From Elephas maximus indicus (taxonomy: Eukaryota; Chordata; Mammalia; Proboscidea; Elephantidae), in the NCBI RefSeq assembly GCF_024166365.1, contig NC_064819.1, positions 109,412,293-109,476,292 on the forward strand: 64,000 nt of DNA. The letters are read 5' to 3'. Under the pieces are notes generated by a model. It saw only the letters and a program-made list of their open reading frames with translations, did not search any database and had not been told where the DNA came from. Below are positions 22,979 through 34,412 of this stretch, piece by piece (the first letter of the stretch is position 1; each line of letters opens with the position of its first letter). The position numbers and the translations under genes are program-made.

Positions 22979-24239
22979 ACCAATTTTTCATTTTTTAATC
23001 TCTAAATATGAATTAAGCAGTTGAATTATCCTTCTTCAGAGAAGGTTAGATTTCCATGACATATTTCCCTCACAAAATACTTTAAACCTACCAGCACCAC
23101 ACAGCATGTGGCACTTACATGACAAGAGGCGAAAAGTATGCTGAGCTCATTCACTATTGTAAATTCCTCTGTGAGGAAGAGAGGCTGTATACTTGGGACA
23201 CTTATTTGCAGTCCTGACTTAGGTATAGAAGCATATTACCTTTACAAGAATCTCAAAGTACATCATACGTTGTGCGTGACCTCCCACTTCTTTAATTGTG
23301 AGGCCTTACAGAGAGATCATTTAGCCACGGCAACTAACACAAACTCTTTCAGTAACAGACACTGAGGGTTGCAGTATCTGCTGAGAATGCTGGGCCATGG
23401 GTAAAGTCTCATCTAAAGTAGCCTGAGTCTAAAAATAAATGTGAAAGTTCTGCTGCTTCTATAAAAATAGGAAAATGGTATCAGTTTAATAATAAACCTG
23501 TCAGGACATGAGCTCATGAGGCTGGTCGGTGCTGCACAATTGCCTTGGAAATGAATGGAAGGAGACAGAGAGACATTACCTGCTGTAAGTCATTCAAAAG
23601 CTTTTCATGCTGTCATATACCTATTTTAAAATATATATATATATATGCAACAAATACATAGATGATATATAAATATAAGAAAAAAAATTTAAATGCCAAT
23701 AATGTAAGAGCAGTTTGATAGTCTGTGCTTTGACACAGGGGAACATGATTGCTGCATGGTGACAGGCAGGCCTGTTTATCCAGTCTCCTGTGAGACTAGG
23801 GGGGCAGGGGAGGGGGGAGAGGGGCATTTATCACATTACCATACAGCAGCACAAGGTTATGAGGATGACTATAAATACACGCTCACATCAGAATGAATCA
23901 CACTCAGTGTTCAGCGATGTCACTTGCCTTCGGTAGGAGCAAAGTGACATTGCTTAATAAAAACAACCATGTCCTCTGACTTTTGAAAAGAAATATATTG
24001 TTATGTGAAAGGGGATTGCTGCCTGGACACAATGAGGTCATCCAGATGACAAAGTAGATTGATAAGAAAGTATCCAATATCGCTAAGAAAATTTAGACAT
24101 TAAAAAATGGAAGCCTAAGTTCAGGAAAAATACATTTTGGTGTGTTAACAAGAGACTTTCTTGGTGGAAGCAAATTATTTATGTTGTTTTATATTAGCGC
24201 CCTAAGTGATACACATGAAGAAGCATTAGAGATCCCAAA
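22979..24239. other. Unassigned sequence with an AT microsatellite
   Basis: No gene recognised. (AT)n lies at about 23630-23646. A GGGG-rich patch is at 23800-23824. Confidence 0.4.
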
Positions 24240-25890
24240 ATGAGATTAGATACACATACACAAAAACAGACGGACAAAAAACAATAGTGCTCCTCAATAT
24301 GATAAAAAGCATCTATGGAAAACCCATCAATTTTAATGGTGAAAGTTTGAATGCTTTTCCCATAAGACTGGGAATAAGGCAAGGATGTCCAGTCTCACCA
24401 CTCCTATTCACCATCAATACCAGTGAAATATGTCAAGAAAACAGATATAAAAGGCATACAGATTAGAAATGTTGAAACAAAGTTCCCTCTAGTCACAGAC
24501 AACACAATTGTCTCCATAGGAAACACCAAAGAATCTACAAAACAGTTACTAGAACTAAATTTAGCAAGGTTGCAGGATACCAGGTCAACACAGAAATCTA
24601 CTGTATTTCCCTATACTAGCACTATGAATAGATAGAAATGGAAATTAAAAAAGAAATATCATTTACAGAACTATAAAAACGCATTATGTACTTAGGGAAA
24701 ATTTTAACAAAATATGTACAGGACTTGAAATGAAAATACATTGTTGAGAAAAATTTAAGATCATCTATATAAATGGAGGTATATACTCTCATGGATCAGA
24801 AGACAATATTGTTAAGATGTTGACTGTCCTGAAGTTTATCTATAGATTAAGTGCAATTTGTTTCTAAATCTCACCAGGCTTTTCTGTAGAAAGTGACAAG
24901 AATATTCTCAGTGAAACACAAAAGATCTTGAATAGTAAAAAAAAACCTTTGAAAAAGAAGAACAAAGTTGGAGGTCTTACATTATCTGATTTTAAAACTT
25001 ACTATAGAGCTAAAGTAATCAAATCAGTGTGATATTGGCATATAGATGGAGATATAAACGGGACAGACAAGAAAGCCTAAAAGTAAATCCACATGTACAT
25101 GGTGAACTTCAATGGGGGAAAGGACAGTCTTTTCAACAAATGGTGCTGGAACAATTAGATACATGCAAAACAAACAAACAAACAATAAAGAACCTTCATC
25201 CTTACCTCACACCATTTATAAATATTAACTAGAAGTGAATCATATACCTAAACATAAGAAACTACAAAACTTCTAGAAGAAAACCTAAGAGAAAATTTCT
25301 ATGACCTTAGGATAAGAAAGATTTCTTAGCTAACACACATATACATAAAGAAAAAAATGGATAAATGGTCCTTCTTCAAAATTACAGTCAGGAGAAATGA
25401 AAACATGTCTACATAAAGACTTATATGTAGATGTTTACAGCAGCTTTATTCATAATTGCCAAAAACCAGAAATAACTCATATGCTCATTACATAGATAAA
25501 TAAACTGTGGTACACCCATACAATGACATATTACTCAGCATTAAAAAAAAAAAAAAAAGTGAACTATTGACACATATAACAATATGATTGAATTTCAAAT
25601 GCATTATGCTGAATGAAACGGTAAATATGTATGGTTCCATTTATACGACATTCTAGAAAAAGAAAAACTATAGGGACAGAAAACAGATCAGCAGTTGGCA
25701 GCAGCCTGGAATGAGGGGGAGAGGATCAACAATAAAGGGCATAAGAACATTTTTTGGAGTAACGGAAATGCTCTGTATCTTAACTGTGATGGTGAGTATA
25801 TTGACTATGCATTTGTCAAAACACATCAAATTGTACACTTCAAAAGGATATACTTTATTTTATATAAATTATACCTTAGTAAAACTAAAC
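24240..25890 (+). mobile_element. L1 LINE, 5'-truncated, ORF2 to 3' UTR
   Basis: About 1.65 kb of an old L1. It begins before the reverse transcriptase motif region (CATCTATGGAAAACCC), continues through the C-terminal ORF2 (TGGTACACCCATACAATG) and ends in the 3' UTR (ACTGTGATGGTGAGTAT, CAAAACACATCAAATTGTAC). No clear poly(A) or flanking duplication is visible. Confidence 0.92.
24361..25240 (+). pseudogene. L1 ORF2 remnant with altered catalytic motif
   Basis: This is the decayed reverse transcriptase and C-terminal part of L1 ORF2. The longest open piece is 24423-24635. Where active L1 has the FADD catalytic motif, this copy reads V-T-D-N: the second aspartate is an asparagine at codon 24501-24503 and the phenylalanine and alanine are also changed. 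Multiple stops and frameshifts follow, for example the TAG after STMNR at 24633-24638. Nothing can be translated into a working enzyme. Confidence 0.85.
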
Positions 25891-26109
25891 CAAGATTTCC
25901 TGGGGATGTCCATCACTGGCAGGAAGAATATTTGAACTTGGACAGTGACAGGAAATGAAAAACTTATAGTACATCCCCAAGTTGTTAGTTTTCTCCATAG
26001 CAGCATATTATGTTTTCACTGGAAATGTCCAGTTGAATAGGAAAATTATATGGCAAGAGTTATTTCATTAAGACCAAGATAGTGTTATACAATTATAAAA
26101 TCAAGTCAG

Positions 26110-26210
26110 TTAAATTTAGCAAATATTTATTGAATGTCTCCTGGGAGGAAAACAGATATCTGAGGCATTAAACAGGGTCTCCCAGGACTCACGATATGGT
26201 AGATCTAAGC
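26110..26210 (-). repeat. L2-type LINE remnant
   Basis: AGCAAATATTTATTGAATGTC and a following GAAAACAGATATCTGAGGCA are consistent with the reverse L2 3' end. Confidence 0.5.
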
Positions 26211-27699
26211 CAACCATTCATATTCTATCATTGGAAGTCATTCCCAGTCACCAAAAAGCTTTGAAATGGTACCTGAAAAATTTTTTTCTTTCTAAATTTA
26301 ATAAAATTAAATCGGATGTAGAACATTTTCTTTATAGGTTATGTCATACCAATTGAGCTACATGTCCACAAAGACCAAGGGAGAACTGTCCCGTGGTAAG
26401 GGTATGTGAAATAGTACGCTTTGAAAAATTGTTTTTGGGGCCATCCCCAGTCCTTGGTGGTCCCTTTCATCACTTTGCTTCCTCTCTGCACTACAGTTTT
26501 AGATTTGGCAGACATGAACTTTTCCTTGACTTAATGCAAAAGTCTACTTAAGGATACAAGCACTTGGGTTCAGTAATATCTTCAAGAGCTAGACTTCTAA
26601 ATATCCCAAAGAGCTAACCACAGAGATAGTGACATGAGGTTCAAAGGTAGTGGAGACACCAGACAACCTTGGGGAGGAACTTCAGAGCCCTCCAATAAAC
26701 AGTGTGGAGTTGACTACAAAAGAAACAAAGAGAGCTTTTAGAAGGAAAAGGAGTGGGGAAAAGGAGGTAAGACAGAGCAGATGTGTATATTGCATGGAAA
26801 CTGAGAAGGGCCTTTGGAGAGGACATGGGAGGCCTGACATTTCTGAATATTTTTGTCTTTTCCCAGTTGAAAATATTTTTTAAAGAATAACTTTCTACAT
26901 CAGGAACAGAGTTTTTGGCCTTACAGCTTCTTTGGCTTTCTTGTTTTTTTCTGTGTTTAAAAACAGAACTTGAAAATATATAACTGTTGCTTTTTCTTGG
27001 TAATTGGCGTTAAGGATCAGATTGAACCCTTGGGCATAAATCAGGACAATGCCCTGCGAGAGGGACCCTGAGCGCCACAATGAAAGGCTAATACTTTGTT
27101 TGTTTCTTGCATTTTATTTTGGGACTGTGCTAACTGCTATATACTTTTCCAACTGCTGATACAGTTGTTTTTCTAGGCATAAAATGTCACTGCCTTCCTT
27201 GAAGAATTTTTTTTTTTTTTTTTTTGGCATTTCTATAAATGACCTGAGACTACATGTCTGGTCACAATCAAAGTGTCTGCACATTAAAGGGAATCAGCCA
27301 TGATTGGCTATAACAACTCAGATTAGCCGTTATATAAATATTTACTAGAGGGAATAAGAATTGTGAAAATAACACTTATGCTCATGTTTATGTATACCTT
27401 TTGCCACTTGACTCACTCTAGCTATCACATTACTGGCTGGAAACTAATTTTCAGATGGAAACCTTAACAATTACGGGAAGATTTTTGTAACTTCCTTTGT
27501 CTTTTCTTCTCTTGCTCTTATTTTCCACCTGGTGAGATGGCAGTCTAAGATACTCTAATGTTGGAGGCCCATGGGTCCCACTAATTTTCTCTCATTCATT
27601 AAACAAATATATTCTTCTTGTGTTGACAGTTATCTCCGTGTTTATAAATTTTGTCTTTTTTTTTTTTCCTAGTACATCTCTTCGTTTTTAATTTTATCT
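26211..27699. other. Unassigned sequence
   Basis: No gene recognised. Overlapping frames of 61 and 77 codons at 26641-26883 have no domain. T runs at 27208-27226 and 27657-27668. Confidence 0.35.
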
Positions 27700-27880
27700 T
27701 TTAAAAAAACATTTCATTGTGGTTTTGGTGAAAGTTTACACAGCAAATTAGGTTCTCATTTAACAACTTCTATACACATCATTCAGTGACATTGGTTACA
27801 TTTTTCACAATGGGTCAGCATTCTCATTATTTCCATTCTGGTTGTTCTGGTTCCACTAAATCTAGCTTCTTTGTCTACAA
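27700..27880 (-). mobile_element. Probable lineage-specific retroelement 3' end
   Basis: The plus strand reads CATTTCATTGTGGTTTTGGTG then AAAGTTTACACAGCAAATTA and GTGACATTGGTTACATTTTT, which I recall as a frequent afrotherian interspersed sequence. On the minus strand it would end near an AATGAAATG run after an adenine-poor body. Family not confirmed. Confidence 0.4.
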
Positions 27881-27910
27881 ATCTTACATTTATAACAAGA
27901 CTTTCGGAGG

Positions 27911-27932
27911 TTTTTTTTTTTTTTTTTTTTTT
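27911..27932. repeat. T22 run
   Basis: Homopolymer of about 22 T. It may be the tail complement of a minus-strand retroposon. Confidence 0.9.
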
Positions 27933-27955
27933 AATATCTCTAGCACAGTGACTTT

Positions 27956-28082
27956 TCTCAACGCCGGCTGGCTGCATATTAGAATTACCTGGGGAGCTTT
28001 TAAAAATCCTGAGGCCCAGACCGAACCCTAGACCAATTAATTTCCATGATTTCCAGTGTTCAGGCAGGATGGAGAATCACTG
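27956..28082 (+). mobile_element. MER5-type hAT MITE
   Basis: 127 bp bounded by CAGTG and CACTG with inner matches TTTCTCAACGCC and GGAGAATCACTG as terminal inverted repeats. The core TTAGAATTACCTGGGGAGCT then TTTTAAAAATCCTGAGGCCC is diagnostic. Flanks CTCTAGCA (27948-27955) and ATCTAGCC (28083-28090) are a decayed 8-bp target duplication, as hAT elements make. Confidence 0.8.
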
Positions 28083-28384
28083 ATCTAGCCAAAAACAAAA
28101 AAAAAACAAACCCTCATTTGTCTTTCAGGTTCATTCTCAGTTTTAATCCCCTGCTGTCTTCATCCCTTGTAATAAGAAAAATATTACAGTAATATTCTGT
28201 GTATCTTTGTTGTGTAGATCTCTACAACGGGCCTTTTCTAATCAGTTTCCTGCCGGCTAGCTTATAAAGTGAGGTCTACTAGAGACTCATAGATATTAAA
28301 GAAGTCCAAATGGCTAGCTTTTGAGACATTTTACATGATTTATCTTCATCATTTAGCTTCAGCTGGCATCAATAATATTACATT
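28083..28384. other. Unassigned sequence
   Basis: Nothing recognised. Confidence 0.35.
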
Positions 28385-28615
28385 TTATGAGCATGTTTGT
28401 ATAGTGGTTTATGGTTGACAAGGTACTTCTACAAGTATTATCTCACATGAACCGCACCATAATTCTAGAAAGTAGGCAGGATTACTATCACCATTTTAGA
28501 TGAAAAATCTGTGGTTCTGAGAGGTTAAATGAAGCCTAAATCTCACGGTTCAGTGGAAGAGCCAGGACATCTGACACCCAACCCAACACACGTCCCACTA
28601 TGTCATTCTACCTGG
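28385..28615 (-). repeat. MIR SINE remnant
   Basis: Reverse MIR-like order: ACAAGTATTATCTCACATGA, then CACCATTTTAGATGAAAAAT, CTGAGAGGTTAAATGAAG, and a head side with GTGGAAGAGCCAGGACATCTG. Confidence 0.65.
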
Positions 28616-28794
28616 CTTTGCTCTGAAGGAGAACAGACTGGGAGATGACCTTCTTTTTTAAGGCATGTTAGTCTAAATAACTAAACTACTGAAATAAATA
28701 TTACATCATGACCTTGATTTCAATTCAAATGTGACATTACAGGCTAAATTATAGCTGAACCACTGGGTACCTTATATGGGCTAAGTTTAATATA

Positions 28795-28857
28795 ACTTAG
28801 TCAGGTACCTGCAATATAGTATGTTGTCAACAAATATTTGTTGAATGAATAAATGGG
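28795..28857 (+). repeat. L2/MIR 3' tail
   Basis: GTATGTTGTCAACAAATATT and TGTTGAATGAATAAATG fit the terminal L2 sequence. Confidence 0.6.
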
Positions 28858-29919
28858 CAAAATCCTACTGATTTGTGGCAATGCATACAACCCTTCTAGA
28901 GAATACAGCTGTAGAGAAAAGCAATGCAAATGAATTCCAGTTTTTATCCTGGCTTATAATTACAAGACAGTAATTTAAACTAAGATGGTTACAGAAAGGG
29001 TCAAAAAAAGTAACTCAGCATTCAGGCTGAATTAGCCATGGAGGAAGATAGAGACAGACTGATGGACAATAAGACACACAGACATGGTCCTCTATTCTTC
29101 CTGTCTGGAAGAATAATCTCAGGAAGTAACTAAATATGTGCAGGAGAAAATATTAACTGAGAACAGCTTATAAGACATACATATTAAATTAAAATCACTG
29201 TGCAGGAAGATAAAGGAGAGCTATTCCAGCAGATCTACCAGATGTATGGCCTGAAGTACAACTGTGGAGTCTACATATTTATACGTTTATAAAAGCTAAT
29301 TCATTGTGTGGGTCATGTATTTAGCTGGGGGAGAAGACAGTCATTGTGTATTTGTAATAATGTCCCAACACACCTGGCCTGAGGACCACCTCTGGTTGAC
29401 ATTTGTAGCAATGCATAGATACCACTTCCTCTTTAGACATTCAAGTCTGTGAAGTTGCAGAGTGGACATGAGGCCAAGAATTGGTCAGAAATGATGACTA
29501 AAATCTGCTGAAACAAAATGCTAGTTAATGGTAGGACAACTTCCAAGAAACGGAATCAACAATGTGATTAAAAAAGAAAGAAAGAAAGAAAAAAAACTAA
29601 AGTAAGAATGTACAAATGCTCAGATTAAATTTTAACCAAAAAATGATTTAAGGAGGCCTTAAGGGACAATCTCATTATTGAAAAATAAAAATTTAAATAA
29701 AATAAACAGAAAATTGCTTGACTCATAGTTTCCTCCCTCCTCCTGATTCCTTTTTCTTGCTTCCTTTCAGTTTCTTTAGCCTCTTAGAGAGTCCCTGGTG
29801 GGGCTCTGAAGGGACACACACTTCTTGACATACATTAGGCAGGTCAAATCCAGATGTATGTTTTTTGAATTAAGATGGCTTACTTAAAGCAATAAGAAGC
29901 TGCCACAGAATAGCCAAAA
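28858..29919. other. Unassigned sequence with a small microsatellite
   Basis: No gene. An (AAAG)n stretch at 29572-29596 is the only repeat I can name. Confidence 0.4.
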
Positions 29920-29995
29920 TTATAGATATTAGAAATGGAAAAGACCTATTAGATCATCAAGTCTGTCCCTCAGGGCCAGTGCTGGAGAAGCAATC
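29920..29995 (+). repeat. Ancient mammalian repeat fragment
   Basis: ATTAGAAATGGAAAAGACCTATTAGATCATCAAG resembles the first third of the repeats at 44368-44545 and 52858-53050 (stated in two parts: ATTAGAAATGGAAAAGACC and TATTAGATCATCAAG). Confidence 0.4.
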
Positions 29996-31267
29996 GAAAT
30001 GAAATGATCCACTCGCTCCAACCATTCTCTGTGGTTAGCAAGACAAAAACACTCTCAAATGGAAATGAGTCTTGGAAGTTTATGACTGAAATTCTGAACT
30101 TTCTTTTTTCAATTACTTTGCTCTTGGTCAGAGTCTGGGGAACCTGGTCTTATTTTGTTATTGTTTTTAATATGCTTCTATCTATCTATATTTATAAACA
30201 TACTGGTATTTGTGTGTCTGTATAAAACACATAAAGTGTCTGCGAAGTCACTATGTATCATGGCTTTCAGTTACTCTTGTATAGTCACATTTTTATTCAC
30301 AACAAGAAGTACAATTCAGATTAAGTTCAAGACTTGCTAGTGTAGGAACCATATCGATAGACTAACCCCTCTCTTTGTTAGGGACTCAAGATCTAATGAT
30401 GCTGAACCAGTGGGTGTACATGGATGCCGAATTTAGTCCATGGAACGGAGTTCCAGATATACTAAAGAATTAAGAGAATTTCTCTGTGTACAAAGACCAA
30501 AAGAAGAGAATGGCCTTCAATCTTTCTTACATATTTATTTGGAAATATCTCTATATAAAATGTACCTGACTATAGGAGTAGAATAAAGCCATACTAATGA
30601 TTAAGGAATAAAAAGCCTTTTCCAAATAGAGTAGGAGGTGGAGATACAAGTGAGTTTCTTTTATTGGTAAACAGACAGTCTTGAAGGGACACTGAGCTGA
30701 CTCACAGCAATAACCACGCTCGTGTTAGTATCCCCTGGAATTATGGCTGGCAGCACAGGCACGCATTATCAGGCAATTATGAAGAAATGAATTCAACCTC
30801 AAATTGACCAACCAAAATATTCACTCTTCAAAACCTATGCTGGCCATAGTGGAATTAGCAATGAGAAGTATGATTCATTTATCAAAGAGCCAACATCAAG
30901 TGGCCTAGCTCTCTCTTGAAGAAGCTTGTCAAAATGCTTCTCAAATTTGCCTTTTGAATTTCCCTCCAAATATAGACATGTTGTCACATTCTAATTTCTT
31001 AAAATAAAAATGTGACAGAATTTTTTTTAAAAAAGGATTCTGTATGGTTTACTATGACCTTAGAGTAAAAATACTTAAATGTCTTAAGTTATGAAATACT
31101 ATAGCACCTTCTTCAATTGATTTAGTTGATGAAATCTGGTGTCTGGAGTTACTTCTGTAAAAAGTTAGGCATCGAGCCCTTAATCAAGAGCACAAGCTCC
31201 TATCAAACAATATTTCTATGGGAAAAGTAAAAATTGACTCACATCATTTTTACTTGCCAGGCCTTTT
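29996..31267. other. Unassigned sequence with one unit of a local duplication
   Basis: No gene recognised. Positions 30949-31016 match 32767-32830 in the same orientation (about 64-68 bp, sharing AATTTCTTAAAATAAAAATG). Confidence 0.4.
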
Positions 31268-31448
31268 CCATGAACTGGTGGTGCATTGGTTAAAGTTATC
31301 AACTGCTTACCGAAAGGCTGGTAGTTCAAAATCCGCAGCGGCTCCATGGGAGAAAGATATGGCAGTCTGCTTCTGTAGAGATTTACGGTCTTGGAAACCC
31401 TATGGTTCACTACCAGCTTGAATTGACTCAATGGCAGTGGTTTTAACC
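31268..31448 (+). mobile_element. AfroSINE, long type, diverged
   Basis: Forward copy: CTGGTGGTGCATTGGTTAAA head, damaged B box (TAGTTCAAAATCC), middle GGCAGTCTGCTTCTGTAGAG and tail TTGAATTGACTCAATGGCAG. Part of the body before the tail is missing. Confidence 0.85.
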
Positions 31449-31555
31449 TATGAAAGGGATGAGGATTGATTCCCTGTTTAAAGAAGAGGGGCCCCAGTGA
31501 CACTTTTATAATTTTGGGTGCCAAATGCAATAAAAATCCATCATCCTTAGATATC

Positions 31556-31638
31556 AGAAGATCAGTTCATGGAAATGATACCACATCTTCTATTTTCCAG
31601 CCTTAGGAAGACTAAACAGACTTTTGTTTCTAATTTTC
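31556..31638 (-). repeat. Inverted-repeat arm matching 32505-32587
   Basis: These 83 bases are the reverse complement of 32505-32587 with only a few differences near the AAGACTAAACAGAC segment. The rest, from AGAAGATCAGTTCATGG through TCTATTTTCCAGCC, is identical. Confidence 0.9.
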
Positions 31639-32124
31639 ACTGTATTCTAGTGAGGAAGAAAGAGGCTCAGAATCAAGTATTTATGCCAGAATTAGGTAAA
31701 TGGGTACCTGAGGAAAACTAATTACTGGTGGCGCTAGTTCTGCCATCTTTCAACTAGTTCCACTCTTTTAATTTTTCCCCTAATTATGCATTATTCTTGG
31801 CCATGACATCCTCAGACCTTGCTCAGCTTCATTAACTATACTGAAGGCTATGCCATAGAGCTGTGAAAACATATGACGCCCACAAAAAGGCTTTAGAGGC
31901 CAAGTTTCAGAAGGCTTGATTTTTACCTTTTTACTTAATCTATTTGATTCTAAGCCTACTGAAGCATTTAATTCTTTGAAAAATTAAGTAGAGAAGGAAT
32001 CTTCTCTTCTTCCATGCCTCTGCTTCCTTTCCTTACTCCACTTCCAACCCCTTCCCCACATAAAAAACAGTGTTCACAAACCTAGAAGAGAATAAAAACA
32101 TTAAAAAACAAAACAAAACCAAAA
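31639..32124. other. Unassigned sequence
   Basis: Between the inverted-repeat arm and the L1 fragment. No gene recognised. Confidence 0.35.
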
Positions 32125-32324
32125 AAACTAGGCTAGATTCAGTGCAGTTTCTAACAAAATTCCAACAGCCTTTTATGCAAAAATGGAAAAGCCGATCCTT
32201 AAATTCATGTGGAATTAAAAAGGGCCCCAAATAACCAATCTTGAAAAAGGGGAACAAAGTAGGCTCGTACTTCCTGATTTCAAAATGTACCACAAAGCTA
32301 CATTAATCAAAACAGTGTATTTTT
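32125..32324 (+). mobile_element. L1 LINE ORF2 fragment
   Basis: GATTCAGTGCAGTTTCTAAC, AAATGGAAAAGCCGATCC and AAAGCTACATTAATCAAAAC follow the C-terminal part of L1 ORF2. It is probably the upstream piece of the L1 that resumes at about 32840, split by the LTR-like copy. Confidence 0.85.
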
Positions 32325-32747
32325 TCCCACAGTAGGGTAGATCCTAATCCTATATGACTAATGTCTTATAAAAGAGGACAGACATGGAAACTGAGTCACA
32401 CACAGGGGTAAGACAGCAAGTGATGATCTGTCTACAAGCCAAGGAACTCCAAGAACACTCAGGCTATAGAATTTGAAAGAGACAAAGAAGGATCTTCCTT
32501 CTTTGAAAATTAGAAACAAAAGTCTTTTGAGTCTTCCTAAGGCTGGAAAATAGAAGATGTGGTATCATTTCCATGAACTGATCTTCTAGAAAGGCTGGAA
32601 AATAGAAGATGTGGTATCATTTCCATGAACTGATCTTCTAGAACTGACAGACAGAGAGCATAGTCCTGCTGATATCCTGAATTTGTGGCCTCCAGAACTG
32701 TGAAAAAATAAATTTCTATTTTTTAAAGCCAAAAAAAAAAAAAAAAA
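32325..32747 (+). mobile_element. Poly(A)-tailed copy of an LTR-type transcript
   Basis: It shows the order of a MaLR-like LTR 3' portion: GATCCTAATCCTATATGACTA, CTACAAGCCAAGGAACTCC and GCCTCCAGAACTGTG. It then has AATAAA at 32707-32712 and exactly 18 bases to an A17 run at 32731-32747. The poly(A) in place of the normal LTR end points to a processed transcript reinserted by L1. A 52-bp internal tandem duplication (32539-32642) lies within it. The flanks share only a short ACAGT, so the target duplication is weak. Confidence 0.65.
32539..32642 (+). repeat. Exact 52-bp tandem duplication
   Basis: Units 32539-32590 and 32591-32642 are identical over 52 bases (start AAGGCTGGAAAATAG, end GATCTTCTAGA). 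The same unit occurs once more, inverted, in 31556-31638. Confidence 0.97.
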
Positions 32748-32839
32748 CAACAAAAAATGACAGTATGGCTTTGAATTTCTATTCTAATGTAGACATGTCA
32801 CCTTGTAATTTCTTAAAATAAAAATGTGGCTTTATTCTA

Positions 32840-33562
32840 CTCTAATATTTAGGCAAATTTTATATATAAATATTTCCAAAAATATATCTAAAAAGCCTAT
32901 TAGGAAGGACAGGATAGACATCTAGATCTGATAAGGTTTAATATCTAGAATATATGAAGAACTCCTATAACTCAGCAACAAAAATACCAACAACCTAATC
33001 AAAAAATGGACAAAGGACTTGAATAGTAGACATCTCTCCAAAGAAGATACACAAATTTGGCCAATAAGCACATGAAAAGATTCTCAACATCATTAGTTAT
33101 TAAAACCAAATCAAACTCATTGCTGTTTTGTCAATTCCAACTTATATTGACCCTATAGGACAGAGTAGAACTGCCCCATAGAGTTTCCAAGGAATGCCTG
33201 GTGGATTCGAACTGCTGACCTTTTGGTTAGCAGACGTAACACTTGACTACTAGGCCATCAGGGTTTCCCATTAGTCACTAGAGAAATGGAAGTCAAAACT
33301 TCAATAAGATACCACTTTATACCTACTAAGATGGCTGTTATCAAAAACTGGAAAATAACAAGTGTTGATGAGCATGTAGAGAAACTGGAACCTCACTCGT
33401 TGCTGACAGGAATGTGAAATGGTGCAGCTGCTGTGGGGTGATTAGAAGTTCTGGAAACAAACAGTGGTGGTGCTGGCACAGCACCGTGACTGTGATTAAT
33501 GCCCCTGGACTGCATACCTGAAAATGGCTAAAATGGCAAATTTTATGTTGTGTATATTTTAC
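32840..33562 (+). mobile_element. L1 LINE, ORF2 end and 3' UTR
   Basis: Contains GAAGAACTCCTATAACTCAG, CAACATCATTAGT, then after the nested SINE CACTAGAGAAATGGAAGTCA and TGTAGAGAAACTGGAACC. It ends with a 3' UTR terminus (TTTTACCACAATAAAAAAAA) at 33552-33562. It is heavily decayed. Confidence 0.9.
33101..33268 (-). mobile_element. AfroSINE, short type, nested in L1
   Basis: Reverse copy running from TAAAACCAAATCAAACTC to CATCAGGGTTTCC. CATTAGT at 33091-33097 and 33269-33275 is a short target duplication, and the L1 sequence continues across it. So the SINE is younger than the L1. Confidence 0.92.
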
Positions 33563-33819
33563 CACAATAAAAAAAAAAGGCGGGGTGTATATTTGCCTAT
33601 TATAATTTGGAGAACATATTATCCTCATGGAAGGACAGCTGTGGAAAATTCTGAGAATTTTTACGTTTTAGGGCTTTATTAAACAAAAAAACCTATCAGC
33701 ATACAAATGGTCTTATTCTCCCACAAAACAAGCAGTTAATTTGTATAAACTATATGCTACTTTAAATTTGTTTTTCCTCTCCTGAGTTCATTCTAGGGCA
33801 AGGGCAGAGGAAGGGGATG

Positions 33820-34381
33820 ATGGTTAATGTTGTACATCAGTTTGGCTGGGCCATGATTCTCAGTGGTTTGGTAGTTACGATATAGTTTGGCAGTTGTATG
33901 ATGTTGTGATCACTTCTATGATGAGATTTGACATAATGTGATCACCTTCGATGGGATCTGCTGTGAGTAGCCAGTTAGTTGAAAGAGAGTTTCCTTGGGC
34001 ATATGGCCTGCATTGAACATAAGTGGACATTCTGACAAGGCTCAAAGGGTTTTGCTCGCTCTGGATCCTGCAGCTGGCCCCTGTTCATCTGACCTCTGGT
34101 TCCTGGCGCTTGACCTAACAGCTTACCTGCCATCTTGCCTGCCAATCTCGGGATTCATCGATCTTCACAGCCTGTGAGCAAGAGCCCTGCTCTCTGACCT
34201 GCCAATCTCGGATTTGCCAGCCCCTGCGGCTACGTGAATCAGGAGATCCTCTGTTCTGACCCATGGACTTGGAATGTTCCAGACTTTACAACTGCATGAG
34301 CCATTTCCTCAATATCTCTTTTTCTCTATATTATATGCTTTACTGGTTTTGCTTCTCCAGAGAACACAGCCTAAGATGGTA
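33820..34381 (+). mobile_element. LTR-like medium-reiterated element
   Basis: About 560 bp from TTAATGTTGTACATCAGTTTG to GAGAACACAGCCTAAGATGG. It has the look of a lineage-specific MaLR-type LTR: a TG-like start, a repeated CTGCCAATCTCGG segment (34139 and 34200) and a terminal portion with TGAGCCATTTCCTCAATATC. I recall similar copies from elephant DNA but cannot confirm the family. Confidence 0.5.
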
Positions 34382-34412
34382 TAGTAAAGTATTAGGTCAC
34401 TATGTAGCAATT

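Noticed and set aside
33820-34381. Two CTGCCAATCTCGG copies (34139 and 34200) as a regulatory repeat
   Set aside because: They appear to be part of the LTR-like element's own sequence and not a separate feature.
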